This document shows positions 42,298 through 51,582 of a DNA stretch of 64,000 nucleotides, piece after piece (within the stretch, counting starts at the first letter, position 1; each line of letters starts with the position of its first letter). This stretch comes from JARRNJ01 sp037385045. GTDB lineage: Bacteria > Pseudomonadota > Gammaproteobacteria > JASBUN01. The notes beneath the pieces were generated by a model. That model ran no database searches. It was not told where the DNA came from and saw only the letters and a program-made list of their open reading frames with translations. Location of the stretch: assembly GCA_037385045.1 (NCBI GenBank), contig JARRNJ010000007.1, positions 78,470 through 142,469 of the forward strand, given 5' to 3'. The translations under genes were made by a program, and so were the position numbers.

Positions 42298-44706
42298 TCA
42301 GTCGAACGCGGCCTCTTTCACTTCGCGGAAATGGCCGGCGAACGTCACCTTCACGCCCTCGCGCACATAGTCCGGCAACTCTTCGAAATCCCGTCGATTG
42401 GCCTCCGGCAGGATCAATTCCATGATCCTGCTGCGCCGCGCAGCGATGACCTTTTCGCGAATGCCCCCCACCGGCAGCACCTGGCCGGTCAGGGTCAACT
42501 CGCCGGTCATGGCCAGGGGCCGGCGGATGCGCTGATTCCGTGCCAGGGACAGCAGGGCCGTGGCCATGGTGACACCCGCGCTGGGGCCGTCCTTGGGGGT
42601 GGCGCCCTCGGGCACGTGCAGATGCACGAATGCTTGGTCGAAGAACCCCGGGTCGCCTTCGTACTCTTTCAGGTGCGCCGAAACGTAACTGTAGGCGATC
42701 TCGGCGGATTCGCGCATGACCTCGCCCAGCTTGCCGGTGAGCTTGAAGCCGCGGTTCTTGGTATGGACCCGGGTGGCCTCCACGGCCAGCGTCGCGCCGC
42801 CCATGGCCGTCCACGCCAGGCCGGTCACGATGCCCACGCCGCGCAGCGGCTTGTCCGGGCGGAAGAACGGCGGACCCAGGTAGTCCTGCAATTCCTTGAT
42901 GCCGATGCGGATCGGCGTCTTGGTCCTGCCCAGCAGGCGCACCACCGCCTTGCGCACGATGCGTCCCAACTGTTTTTCCAGGCTGCGGACGCCGGCTTCA
43001 CGGGCGTAGCCCTCGATCAGATGGCGCAGCGCCGCGTCGGTGATCTTGAGCTGGCTGGACTTCACCCCGGCCCGCTGCAGCTGCCGGGGCCACAAGTGGT
43101 GGCGGGCGATCTGCACCTTTTCTTCGGTGATGTAGCCCGCCAGACGGGTGATCTCCATGCGGTCCAGCAGCGGCGCGGGGATGGTGTCGAGCTGGTTGGC
43201 GGTACAGACGAACAGCACTTTGGACAGGTCGAAGCGAACGTCCACGTAATGATCGAGGAAATCGCTGTTCTGCTCCGGATCGAGCACCTCCAGCAGCGCC
43301 GAAGCCGGGTCGCCGCGGTAGGAGGCGCCCACCTTGTCGATCTCGTCGAGCATGATCACTGGGTTGGCCACCCCGCTGTCTCGAATGGCCTGAATAAATT
43401 TCCCCGGCATGGCCCCGATATAGGTGCGGCGGTGACCCTTGATCTCCGCTTCGTCGCGCATGCCGCCGAGGCTGAACCGATAGAACTTGCGCCCCAGGGT
43501 GTCGGCTATGGAGCGGCCGATGGAAGTCTTGCCGACGCCGGGCGGCCCCACCAGCAGCAGGATGGAGCCGGAGATTTCGCCGCGGAAGGCGCCCACTGCC
43601 AGGAACTCGATGATCCGGTCCTTGACGTCTTCGAGGCCGTCGTGATCGCGGTCGAGGATTTCCCGGGCGCGCTCGAGGTCCAGCTTGTCCTCGGTGTACT
43701 TGCCCCACGGCAGGCTGGTCAGCGTATCAAGGTAATTGCGGGTTACGGCGTACTCCGGCGACCCCGCCTCCAGGATCGACAGCTTCTGCATCTCCTCGTC
43801 CAGGCGCTTGCGCGCCTCCGCGGGAACCTCAAGTTCCTGCACCCGCTCCCTGAACATTTCCAGATCGGCCGTGCGGTCGTCCTTGGCGATGCCCAGTTCC
43901 TTCTGGATTTCCTTGAGCTGTTCGCGCAGGAAGAACTTGCGCTGTTGCTCCGACATCTTCTCTTCGACTTTCTGCCGGATCTGGGTCTGCAGGCGCGCCA
44001 CCTCCAGTTCCTTCTTCAGCAGCACCAACACCCGCTCCATGCGCCGTTTGACGGGCACGATTTCGAGGATCTCCTGCAATTCCGCGCCGGAAACCGTGGT
44101 CATTCCGGCGGCGAAGTCGGCCAGGAACGACGGCTCATTGGGGCTGAACCGATCCAGGAACGCCTTCAACTCCTCGCTGTAGAGGGGATTGAGCGGTACC
44201 AGTTCCTTGATGGTGTTGATCACCGCCAACGCGTAGGCGCGCAGCTCGTCCTTGTCCTCCTGGGGCGCCTCCGGGTATTCCACCTGGGCCAGGAACGGCG
44301 GCTCCCGGCGCAGCCACTTGACGATGCGGAAACGCTGGAGGCCTTCGGCAATGAACTGGATCTTGCCGTCCATGCGCCCGGGGTGATGCATGCGCACCAG
44401 GCTGCCGGTGGTGTGCAGATCGTCCGGCCCGGCCGCATCGGCATCGTCGGCCGTGGTCAGGCACAAACCGGCCAAGTGATGGGCCGTGTCGCCAATGGCC
44501 GATACCGTCTCCAGCCAGGGATCGGCGTTCATGATCAGGGGCATCACCTGGCCCGGGAAGAACGGGCGTCCGCTTACCGGCAACAGGTGAATGGTTCCGG
44601 GAAGGATATCGCCGGGGACGACCAGTTCCGCGGAAGGGTTGCGGTCGCCAGTGTCTTCCTGCACCCGTTCCGGGTTGGTGACATGCTCGGATTCGTCGTC
44701 GGTCAT
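42298..44706 (-). CDS. lon: ATP-dependent protease Lon
   Basis: The 802-residue protein has the Lon N-terminal domain (LLPVSGRPFFPGQVMPLI), a coiled helical linker (KVEEKMSEQQRKFFLREQLK), Walker A LVGPPGVGKTSIG, Walker B VIMLDEIDKV, and the S16 protease domain with catalytic Ser in KDGPSAGVTMATALL and Lys in LPVGGIREKVIAARR. It degrades misfolded and regulatory proteins in the cytoplasm. ATG at 44704-44706 is chosen over an in-frame TTG at 44715. Upstream AT-rich DNA (44770-44830) probably holds its promoter (TTTACA about 18 bases before TATTTT). Confidence 0.95.
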   Translation of the reverse strand: MTDDESEHVTNPERVQEDTGDRNPSAELVVPGDILPGTIHLLPVSGRPFFPGQVMPLIMNADPWLETVSAIGDTAHHLAGLCLTTADDADAAGPDDLHTTGSLVRMHHPGRMDGKIQFIAEGLQRFRIVKWLRREPPFLAQVEYPEAPQEDKDELRAYALAVINTIKELVPLNPLYSEELKAFLDRFSPNEPSFLADFAAGMTTVSGAELQEILEIVPVKRRMERVLVLLKKELEVARLQTQIRQKVEEKMSEQQRKFFLREQLKEIQKELGIAKDDRTADLEMFRERVQELEVPAEARKRLDEEMQKLSILEAGSPEYAVTRNYLDTLTSLPWGKYTEDKLDLERAREILDRDHDGLEDVKDRIIEFLAVGAFRGEISGSILLLVGPPGVGKTSIGRSIADTLGRKFYRFSLGGMRDEAEIKGHRRTYIGAMPGKFIQAIRDSGVANPVIMLDEIDKVGASYRGDPASALLEVLDPEQNSDFLDHYVDVRFDLSKVLFVCTANQLDTIPAPLLDRMEITRLAGYITEEKVQIARHHLWPRQLQRAGVKSSQLKITDAALRHLIEGYAREAGVRSLEKQLGRIVRKAVVRLLGRTKTPIRIGIKELQDYLGPPFFRPDKPLRGVGIVTGLAWTAMGGATLAVEATRVHTKNRGFKLTGKLGEVMRESAEIAYSYVSAHLKEYEGDPGFFDQAFVHLHVPEGATPKDGPSAGVTMATALLSLARNQRIRRPLAMTGELTLTGQVLPVGGIREKVIAARRSRIMELILPEANRRDFEELPDYVREGVKVTFAGHFREVKEAAFD

Positions 44707-44920
44707 GGTTCTCAATTGCTGGTACTGACAGCGGACGCTGAAAACGACGTTCCAGGCGCCGCCGGTCCGCCGTATTGTGTGATTAAAAATACTAATACAA
44801 TAGAGTAGTTGTAAACACTATTTGATACTCTTTCGAGTATTTGCCCACTCCCCACCCTTGCCATGCACGGGTGCTCGGGGTATACCGGGCGCCAACCTCA
44901 ACCGCACCGGCAAAGCTCCG

Positions 44921-45514
44921 ATGGCTGCTTGCACCGTTTTGCGTATGGGCGACCCGCGCCTATTACAAGTCTCCCAGCCAGTCGACTCGTTCGGCACGGC
45001 GGAGCTGGAATCCCTGATTGCCGACATGTTCGACACCATGGCGGCGCAACGAGGCGCCGGCCTGGCGGCAATCCAGATCGGTGTGCCCTGCCGGGTGGTG
45101 GTGTTTGGCCTGGAGCACAGTCCCCGCGCCGCCACCTGCGAGCCGATTCCCACCACCGTCCTCATCAACCCTAGCATCGAACCGCTGACCGGCCAGCAGG
45201 ATTTGGCCTGGGAAGGCTGCCTGAGTGTGCCGGGGATGCGCGGTCTGGTGCCGCGGTTTACCCACATCCGCTACTCGGGTTTTGACCCCCGGGGCCGGGC
45301 CGTGCAACGGGAGGTGAGCGGCTTTCATGCCCGCGTGGTGCAGCACGAGTGCGATCACCTTGACGGCGTACTGTATCCGCAGCGCATCCTCGATTTGCGT
45401 CAATTCGGCTTCGTGGAGGAACTGGATGCCAGCGGCGCAATGCAGTCCGGGCGACTACCCTGCGAGGATGGCCCCTCCTGCGCCGCGTCTTCCGACGCCC
45501 CGCCGCGGTTGTGA
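44921..45514 (+). CDS. def: Peptide deformylase
   Basis: The 197-residue product contains all three deformylase motifs: RGAGLAAIQIGVPCRV (motif GxGxAAxQIG), WEGCLSVPGMRGLV (EGCLS, metal Cys) and VVQHECDHLDGVLYPQRI (HExxH, two metal His). It removes the formyl group from nascent N-terminal methionine. It has a Cys/Ser-rich C-terminal extension. The four bases GTGA overlap the following formyltransferase-like gene. The ATG at 44921 lacks a good ribosome-binding site; starts at 44822 are possible. Confidence 0.88.
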   Translation: MAACTVLRMGDPRLLQVSQPVDSFGTAELESLIADMFDTMAAQRGAGLAAIQIGVPCRVVVFGLEHSPRAATCEPIPTTVLINPSIEPLTGQQDLAWEGCLSVPGMRGLVPRFTHIRYSGFDPRGRAVQREVSGFHARVVQHECDHLDGVLYPQRILDLRQFGFVEELDASGAMQSGRLPCEDGPSCAASSDAPPRL

Positions 45515-46416
45515 CGGGCGCCGGTCCCAGGGCGTTGCGCATTGTCTTCATGGGCATGCCCACGGCGTTTTCGGCCGCACCATTGCAGCGGTTGCTGGGG
45601 CTGCGGGCGGTTCAGCTGGCGGCAGTGGTGCTGCCCGGCCGGCCCTCGCCCCAGCCGGCCTGGGAATTGCCCGTGCGTCCCGCAAGGCCGAATCCGGTGG
45701 CGGCGTTGGCCGAAAGCCATGGGGTCTCATCGCTGACGCTGCCGGATCTGCGCCCCGCCCGCGTCGCCCAGCTGGAGACGCTGTCCCCGGACCTGATCGT
45801 GGTGGCCTGCTACCCGAACCTGTTCCCACCCGCCCTGCTGTCGTTGCCCCGGTACGGTTGCCTCAACCTGCATCCGTCGCTGCTGCCCCGCTACCGCGGC
45901 CCGGCGCCGTTGTTCTGGCAGTTCCGTCTGGGCGAGACCCATGGCGGTGTGACGCTGCATTACATGTCGGACACGCCCGACGGCGGGCCGATCCTGGCAC
46001 AGGCGCCGATGACGCTGCCGGACGGCATCGCCCGGATCGAGGCGACGCGGCGACTGGCGGAGCACGGCGCGGATCTGCTCGAACAGACGCTGTCCCGGGT
46101 CGGCAGCGGAACCCTGCACCCGACGCCACAGGATGAAGCCCGCCGCACCCGGTATCCCTGGCCGGAGGCAAGGGATTTCGAGGTTCCCTGGTACTGGCCG
46201 GCGCGCCGGGCGTTCAATTTCATTCGCGGCACCACGGGCCCGGGCCAAACCCATACCGTGATCACGGGCACCGGAAGGCGGCTGCGGGTAAGCGACGCAC
46301 TAGGCTATACCGAGCGCGAGGTGTTGGAGGACGAGTATCAGGCCGCGGGCAAGCGCCTGCGGATTGGATTTTCCGACGGCGTGCTGGACGCGCTGGCCGC
46401 GGAGGGCAGGCGCTAA
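45511..46416 (+). CDS. Formyltransferase family protein, methionyl-tRNA formyltransferase-like
   Basis: The 301-residue product has the formyltransferase catalytic segment CLNLHPSLLPRYRGPAPLFW at about residues 115-134 with the Asn-His pair, and HYMSDTPDGGPILAQ with the Asp. The C-terminal domain (FNFIRGTTGPGQTHTVI) resembles Fmt. The N-terminal part is divergent from true Fmt (FMGMPTAFSAAPLQRLLGL), so it may be a paralogue with another acceptor, such as a sugar or peptide. GTG start overlaps the deformylase stop, linking the two. Confidence 0.75.
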   Translation: MTGAGPRALRIVFMGMPTAFSAAPLQRLLGLRAVQLAAVVLPGRPSPQPAWELPVRPARPNPVAALAESHGVSSLTLPDLRPARVAQLETLSPDLIVVACYPNLFPPALLSLPRYGCLNLHPSLLPRYRGPAPLFWQFRLGETHGGVTLHYMSDTPDGGPILAQAPMTLPDGIARIEATRRLAEHGADLLEQTLSRVGSGTLHPTPQDEARRTRYPWPEARDFEVPWYWPARRAFNFIRGTTGPGQTHTVITGTGRRLRVSDALGYTEREVLEDEYQAAGKRLRIGFSDGVLDALAAEGRR

Positions 46417-46467
46417 GCCCGCGGGGCAAGGATCGCCGGCACAGGCAACACTGCCGACGCGCTCGCG

Positions 46468-47250
46468 TCAGGCCGCCCGGGCCTGCAGTGCCTCGCCGAC
46501 GCCGTCCCAGAACCGGATCCTCGCCTCCAATGCGTCCTTTGCCGCCTGTTGCGCCTCACCCATGCGGACCGCGTCACCGTCACACAGGCGCGCTACCATT
46601 TTCAGCGACAAAGGCGCGTGAAAATCTTCATCCAGATGAATGTGGCGATTGAGGTAGAAATGGAACAGCGGTGCGTCCGCCTCCCCGATCCCCATGCGCT
46701 TGAGCAGTGCGCGGAACATGTTGGGAATGATGTGCTCACGCCCCAGGGCCAGCGCGCTGGCGACCACGTGCGGCTTGTCGGTGGCGATAAAGCGGAACGT
46801 CGCCGTGGTGAATTCGCGAGCCGCCGCCGGAACCGTCGGGTCGCTCAACGCCGTTTGGATACCGTCGCGGCGCACCCGTTCCAGAAATGCCAGCATCGGT
46901 TCCGGATCGGCGCCGACTTCGCGCATGGCGCCACAGTAGAGTTCGAAATGGCTCAGGTAAACGGGGTTTCCGTCCTTGTCGGGCGGTGCTTCATCGGTTT
47001 CCTCCTCCAGCACCAACTGGTTGATGAAATACCGCAGGTCAGTATTGCCGGCGGGAGCCCATGGTTGCGCTGCTGGCGCAATGTGGTGCTGGAGGTATTT
47101 GATCAGGGACATGAAGTCCCACACGGAAAAAACATGGTGCTGCATAAAGCAGCGCAGATCGCTGAGCGTGCGCACCGCGCCATAAACGGGATGCTGTTCC
47201 AGTCGTAGCTGCAGCGGCCGAAGTGCATCGAAATCAATTACCGAAGTCAT
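46468..47250 (-). CDS. DUF3050 protein (haem-oxygenase-like fold)
   Basis: The 260-residue helical product matches DUF3050: LEQHPVYGAVRTLSDLRCFM, QHHVFSVWDFMSLIKYLQHH, LVLEEETDE, and FHFYLNRHIHLDEDFHAPLS near the C-terminus. The repeated His/Glu-rich helices (QHHVFSVWDF, EEETDE, HIHLDEDFH) could bind a metal or haem as in haem-oxygenase-like oxidases. The function is not established. ATG at 47248-47250 has GGAAGGCGAG upstream; the longer frame is not needed. It is isolated between the formyltransferase (convergent) and an intergenic RNA candidate. Confidence 0.8.
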   Translation of the reverse strand: MTSVIDFDALRPLQLRLEQHPVYGAVRTLSDLRCFMQHHVFSVWDFMSLIKYLQHHIAPAAQPWAPAGNTDLRYFINQLVLEEETDEAPPDKDGNPVYLSHFELYCGAMREVGADPEPMLAFLERVRRDGIQTALSDPTVPAAAREFTTATFRFIATDKPHVVASALALGREHIIPNMFRALLKRMGIGEADAPLFHFYLNRHIHLDEDFHAPLSLKMVARLCDGDAVRMGEAQQAAKDALEARIRFWDGVGEALQARAA

Positions 47251-47533
47251 ACTCGCCTTCCAACGGTTCGTTTGCCAGCGGCGGCACCGCCGCACGAGGT
47301 GGACGATTATACCGGTTCCAGACCAAATAGCCCCACTTGCGCTGGCGGAACCGATCACGAATGTTGATCCAAGTCAATGCGAGTCCACGGCAGGGCGCAT
47401 ATCGTATCCAACGTCGCGTGGAGTTAGTTGTACGCGACGGTAGCAGTACCACATCCTGGTGGCCCGTCGTGGATAATGGGTTGATGACAGCGGCCTATTG
47501 CGCATGGGAGCCCCGGCGTACCACCGGATGTTA
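47251..47533. other. Gene-free stretch upstream of the DUF3050 gene
   Basis: No gene was seen on either strand. The minus-strand promoter of the DUF3050 gene should lie at about 47260-47330. The right part leads into the candidate structured RNA; no convincing plus-strand -35/-10 pair was found there. Confidence 0.35.
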
Positions 47534-47634
47534 GTGCCGAGACCTTGCTTTGTTCGGCACATCTCCCCCGTGCGCCCTCCGCACGGGGGAGTCCCCCGCT
47601 CTTGGCCAGGCCGTTTGGCCTGGCCATCTTTTTC
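47534..47634 (+). ncRNA. Candidate structured small RNA with three hairpins
   Basis: Three hairpins follow one another on the plus strand: GTGCCGA (47534) with TCGGCAC (47554); CTCCCCCGTGCG (47563) with CGCACGGGGGAG (ending 47591); and TGGCCAGGCC (47603) with GGCCTGGCCA (ending 47626), followed by TCTTTTT. The last is a good intrinsic terminator, yet both flanking genes are on the other strand, so no plus-strand mRNA would need it. An intergenic small RNA would explain it. No family was recognised. Confidence 0.4.
47603..47634 (+). terminator. Rho-independent terminator of the candidate RNA
   Basis: A perfect 10-pair stem (TGGCCAGGCC/GGCCTGGCCA) with a 4-base GTTT loop, followed by TCTTTTT. 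The orientation is plus only; the minus strand has no T-run after the stem. Confidence 0.75.
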
Positions 47635-47639
47635 CCTGG

Positions 47640-49360
47640 TCAACCCTCCTCCGCCGACTCCTGGACAACCGGCAGTTCCACCCGGAATGTGGTCCCTTGA
47701 CCGACGGTCGAGTCGAACCCGATGCGCCCGCCCATTCGCTCCACGAATCCTTTGGCGATGTTCAGGCCCAGTCCTGTGCCGCCGCGGCTGCGGCTGCTGG
47801 AAGCATCCGCCTGAGCGAAACACGTGCCAGCTCCACCTCGACAGTGCCTCCCGCAGGCGAGAACTTGGCGGCATTGGACAGCAGATTGTTCATCACCTGC
47901 AAGAAGCGCTCACGGTCGACCCGCACTTGGGCATGAATTCCCCGCGGATCGAACCGCAGTGTGATGCCCAGCTGCTGGGCATAGCCACCGTTGCTGTCGA
48001 TCGCCGCTTGTACCAGGGCCGCTACGTCGTAGCGCCGGAACTCGAACGGCACGGCGGCGGCCTCCAGGCGCTGAACGTCCAACAGGTCGTCGATCAGGTT
48101 GAGCAGACGGTCGCAGTTGCTGTCGGCGATTTCCGCCAGTGAGCGCACCTGATCGGGAACCTGACCGATGCCTCCGCGCAGCAGGCGCAGCGATCCGCGA
48201 ATCGATGTCAGAGGCGTGCGCAATTCGTGGCTGACGGTGGACATGAATTCATCCTTCATCCGCTCCAGCGCCATGCGCTCGGTGATATCCTCGACCGTGC
48301 CGACGACCGCCGCTGTTTCGTCCTCTTCGCGCAACGGCGCGAGACTGAACAGCACCGTGCGCACCTGCCCGCGCCGGCCTTCCAGTTCCGCTGTCTGTTG
48401 ACGAACGGTCTCGCCGCCCTCGGCCGCGCGCGACAACAGGGCGTTCAGGCGCTCCCGGTCTCGAGGCACGAACAGATGTGCCAGCGGTGTTCCGCTCAGG
48501 GCCTGGACGTCACGTCCGGTAAGGATTTCCAACGCCTGATTGGCCCGCACCAGATGCCCTCCGAGATCGAGCACGCAGATGGCATTGGTCGCCGTTTCCA
48601 TGATGCGTTCGAGAAATTCACCGCTGTCGCGCAACTGCCGCTCGGTGCGCATCCGCGCCGCCACTTCCTGGCGCAGTTTGCGGTTGATGTCCTGCAGCTC
48701 CGCGGTGGAGTCCGACAGGTTCGCCACCAGCCCCTGATTCTCGAAGCGCAAACGCAGCGAGTCGGTGAGATTGGCGTGAATTCTGCGCCCGGTCAGGATT
48801 AGCATTCCGAGAAACAGCAGCGCCATGGCGCCGATATATTCGTGGGGCGGATCCGGTCGCACCAGCAGGAAGAAACCGACCGGTAGCAGCGCCGGCAACA
48901 GATAGGCCAAATAGACCGATTGCACGGACGACAGGAACGGGACCGCCCCCGCGGCCATGCCCGCCAACACGATCAAAACGAACATTTGGTGCACGACGCT
49001 GGTCGTCGGGAACAACAGCGTGCCGGCCACGCCCCACCCGGCCCCGCTGAGCGCTGCGCCCAACAGGAACGCCTGGCGCCAATGGCGACGGCTCCGTTGA
49101 GCGGGCGCGGTCCTGGCATAGCGCCGAGTCAGCAGATAACGCATCGCCGTCACGCATACCATATAGATCAGCCAGCCGGTCAACCGTCCCTGGTCCACAA
49201 CCCCCCACAGGACCACGGTGAATATCGCCGTGTTGATCAGCGTGGCGACGAATCCCGGCATCGCCTGGGCATACAGCAGCCGCACTTGCTCAGCAGTGAT
49301 CTGCGGCTGGAAGTCGCCGGCTTTCGTTGCGTTGGGCGGCGGCACGTGTGGGTCGGTCAC
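47640..49360 (-). pseudogene. PAS-domain sensor histidine kinase, damaged in the ATPase domain
   Basis: The intact part (49360 down to about 47825) has five or six membrane helices, a PAS domain (ETATNAICVLDLGGHLVRAN), and a HisKA site FMSTVSHELRTPLTSIRGSL with the phosphorylated His. Next comes the N-box LQVMNNLLSNAAKFSP. After VEVELARVS the frame runs into a stop at 47762. In another frame the sequence continues FAQADASSSRSRGGTGLGLN and ends VVQESAEEG at 47640. About 25-35 codons including the expected DxGxGI box are missing and the frame is shifted, so the ATPase domain is broken. The GTG start lies three bases after the norD-like stop. Confidence 0.75.
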
Positions 49361-49363
49361 GGG

Positions 49364-51493
49364 TCAGCGCGTGATACGGCGGTAGATGTCGGAGACTTTG
49401 TACGGAAGCTTGTGGACCGCGCTGACCACGGTGAAATTCGCTGGCCCATACATGTGTGGAAGGTAGTCCATGGCCTGGTCGTCGATGGTGATGCAATAAG
49501 GGTGCACGTTTTGGTAGCGGGCCTCCAGCAGCGCCTGACGGGTGTCCTCGATCCCGTAGTCGCCGCGATACCCGTCCTGGTCGTCGGGCCGGCCGTCGGA
49601 AAGCGTGATGAGCAGTTTGGTGCGTGCATCGATATCCTGGAACTCGCGGGTCAGATGGCGGATGAACACCCCCAGGCGCGTATAATCGCCGGGTTTGATG
49701 CCGCTGATGCGCGCGCGGACCTCGCCGTTGTAGGACTCATCCAGGCGCTTGATACGCAGCAATTCGCAGCGCTTGTGGGTGAAGCCGGAAAATCCGTAGA
49801 TCGCATAGCGATCGCCCAGCGTCTCCAGGGATTCGCACAACAGCACCAGGGACTCCCTCTCCAGCTCGTTGATCCAGCCCTTGGTCGAGCCGCTCATATC
49901 CACCAGGAACATGACCGCCACATCGCGGTCGAGGCGCCTTCGTTCCGTGAACTGGTGTTCGCTCCATTCCAGGCCGGCACGGTGGTCCGCATAGGACTCC
50001 ACCACCGCGTCGATATCGACCCCGTCGCCCTCGGGCTGCCTGCGCAGCCGGCGATCCTCACCGCGAAGCGCCTCGAAAGTTCGATACAGCTGCCGCAGGA
50101 GCCCGCGATGTTTGTCCAGCGTCCGTTCCACGAACTGGTCGTAGACGGGACGCACGTCGCGTTGTTTGAGCAGGCACCAGCCCTTGCGGTAGTGTTTGCG
50201 CTGGTAGTCCCATTCATCGTACACGCGGTCGCCCTGCTCCGGGACGTGTTTTGTGGCATCGCGGGCCGCATTTCCACCCCCACCGCGGTACCGGCCGTGG
50301 CCCGCCGGAACGAGGTAGTGCTCGGGAATGTGGCCCATGTCCTGCAGGATGGACTCGATCAGTTGCCGCACGTCGTGGCGCGGGGCTACGGCTTCGCCCT
50401 GAAACAGGAGTTGCACCGGACCCATCTCGTCATCGTTCGCGCCCTGGGACCGCCGTACCTGAAATTGAGCTCCCACCGCTGGCACCGGGCCGTCGTCGGG
50501 CGGTCCGGCCAGCTCGTCCCGCAGGTCCGCCAGGGCCGCCGCCAGCGCGACCCGGTCACGCGCCTTGCGCGCCCGGATCACGGCCTCCGTGGCCTCCGGT
50601 CTCAGTTCGCCTTGATAACAGCATGGCGGCACCTCTTCCGCCGACGGGTACAGTTCGGCCAGCAGAGCATGGCTGTCGCCTACCGTTGCGTTCATATCGC
50701 CCAGGCGCTGTTGCGCCCGGTGCCAGATTGCCGATGCGGGCGGTCCGGCCTCGAGCAGGCGCAGGGCGAGCAGTTGGCGATGCAAGCCGGGAAGATCGCG
50801 GGCGATGCAGGCGTCCAGCCGCAGCGTTTCCAGAGCGTGGAACAGTCGCAGGGCCCGCCGAAGGTCATCGTAACCGGCCAGCCGCTCGCTCAGCGGCATG
50901 CGCCAGGTCCCGTACCAGGATTGGGCCCACAGGTGAGCCGCCATGGCTTTGTACAACCGCTGGTTGAGGGCCGGATCGGCGAAGGTCGTGACGATTTCGG
51001 GCAGAAACAGCGTCTGCGTATCGCAGTAGGCTCCGTCGCCCGCTTCGATCTCCAGGCTGCGTCCGCTCAGAGCGGTGACGAACGAGGCCAGCATCCGGCG
51101 CAGGTCCGCCAACCGCGCCGCCCCGGCACCGGCCCGGCGTTGCGCCTCCAGGAACTCATCGATTTTCTGCATCGCCGGGATCGAGCCCATGACGCCGGAG
51201 CGGTCATAGGTGTCCAGCAGGTACTGGATCCAGGGCTCCCACTCGTCCTCACTCAGCAACCGCGCGCTCCGGGTGCCGAAGATGCAGAAGTTGTAGGCCA
51301 GTTCCCCGGTCTGGGCGGCAATGTATTCGACCGCCTCCAGGAAATGCTCCTGCCGCGGCCGCGGCAGCTGGCCGAGTTCCACGGCCGTCTGCTCGACGCT
51401 GCGGCGCACCGACAGCACCATGTAAACCGCCCCCTCCAGCCGCCGCTGGAGGGCCGCCGGGTCGAGGGGTAATTGGCCGGAGGCGGGGTTCAT
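49364..51493 (-). CDS. NorD/CbbO-like VWA domain protein
   Basis: The 709-residue product has a large helical N-terminal region and a C-terminal VWA domain: VAVMFLVDMSGSTKGWINEL (MIDAS DxSxS) near residue 525, FSGFTHKRCELLRIKRLDE, and TLSDGRPDDQDGYRGDYGIE. This is the NorD/CbbO layout. Such proteins usually pair with an AAA+ ATPase (NorQ or CbbQ) to activate NO reductase or Rubisco. No cbbQ/norQ, rubisco or nor genes are in the window; the MoxR at 27722 is in another operon. The histidine kinase follows by three bases. Confidence 0.82.
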   Translation of the reverse strand: MNPASGQLPLDPAALQRRLEGAVYMVLSVRRSVEQTAVELGQLPRPRQEHFLEAVEYIAAQTGELAYNFCIFGTRSARLLSEDEWEPWIQYLLDTYDRSGVMGSIPAMQKIDEFLEAQRRAGAGAARLADLRRMLASFVTALSGRSLEIEAGDGAYCDTQTLFLPEIVTTFADPALNQRLYKAMAAHLWAQSWYGTWRMPLSERLAGYDDLRRALRLFHALETLRLDACIARDLPGLHRQLLALRLLEAGPPASAIWHRAQQRLGDMNATVGDSHALLAELYPSAEEVPPCCYQGELRPEATEAVIRARKARDRVALAAALADLRDELAGPPDDGPVPAVGAQFQVRRSQGANDDEMGPVQLLFQGEAVAPRHDVRQLIESILQDMGHIPEHYLVPAGHGRYRGGGGNAARDATKHVPEQGDRVYDEWDYQRKHYRKGWCLLKQRDVRPVYDQFVERTLDKHRGLLRQLYRTFEALRGEDRRLRRQPEGDGVDIDAVVESYADHRAGLEWSEHQFTERRRLDRDVAVMFLVDMSGSTKGWINELERESLVLLCESLETLGDRYAIYGFSGFTHKRCELLRIKRLDESYNGEVRARISGIKPGDYTRLGVFIRHLTREFQDIDARTKLLITLSDGRPDDQDGYRGDYGIEDTRQALLEARYQNVHPYCITIDDQAMDYLPHMYGPANFTVVSAVHKLPYKVSDIYRRITR

Positions 51494-51582
51494 ATAAAGC
51501 CCGGCGGGAACGTCACACGCGCATGCATGCCCCGACTATAGCGCGGCCCCAACCGACGCGCACCACTCGCCCCGGAGCCCGG

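Noticed and set aside
41809..44808. Open frame of about 999 codons on the plus strand
   Set aside because: It is antisense to tpm and lon, whose motifs are clear; the plus-strand translation is composition-biased.
48920..51472. Open frame of about 850 codons on the plus strand
   Set aside because: It is antisense to the NorD-like gene, which has an intact MIDAS motif.
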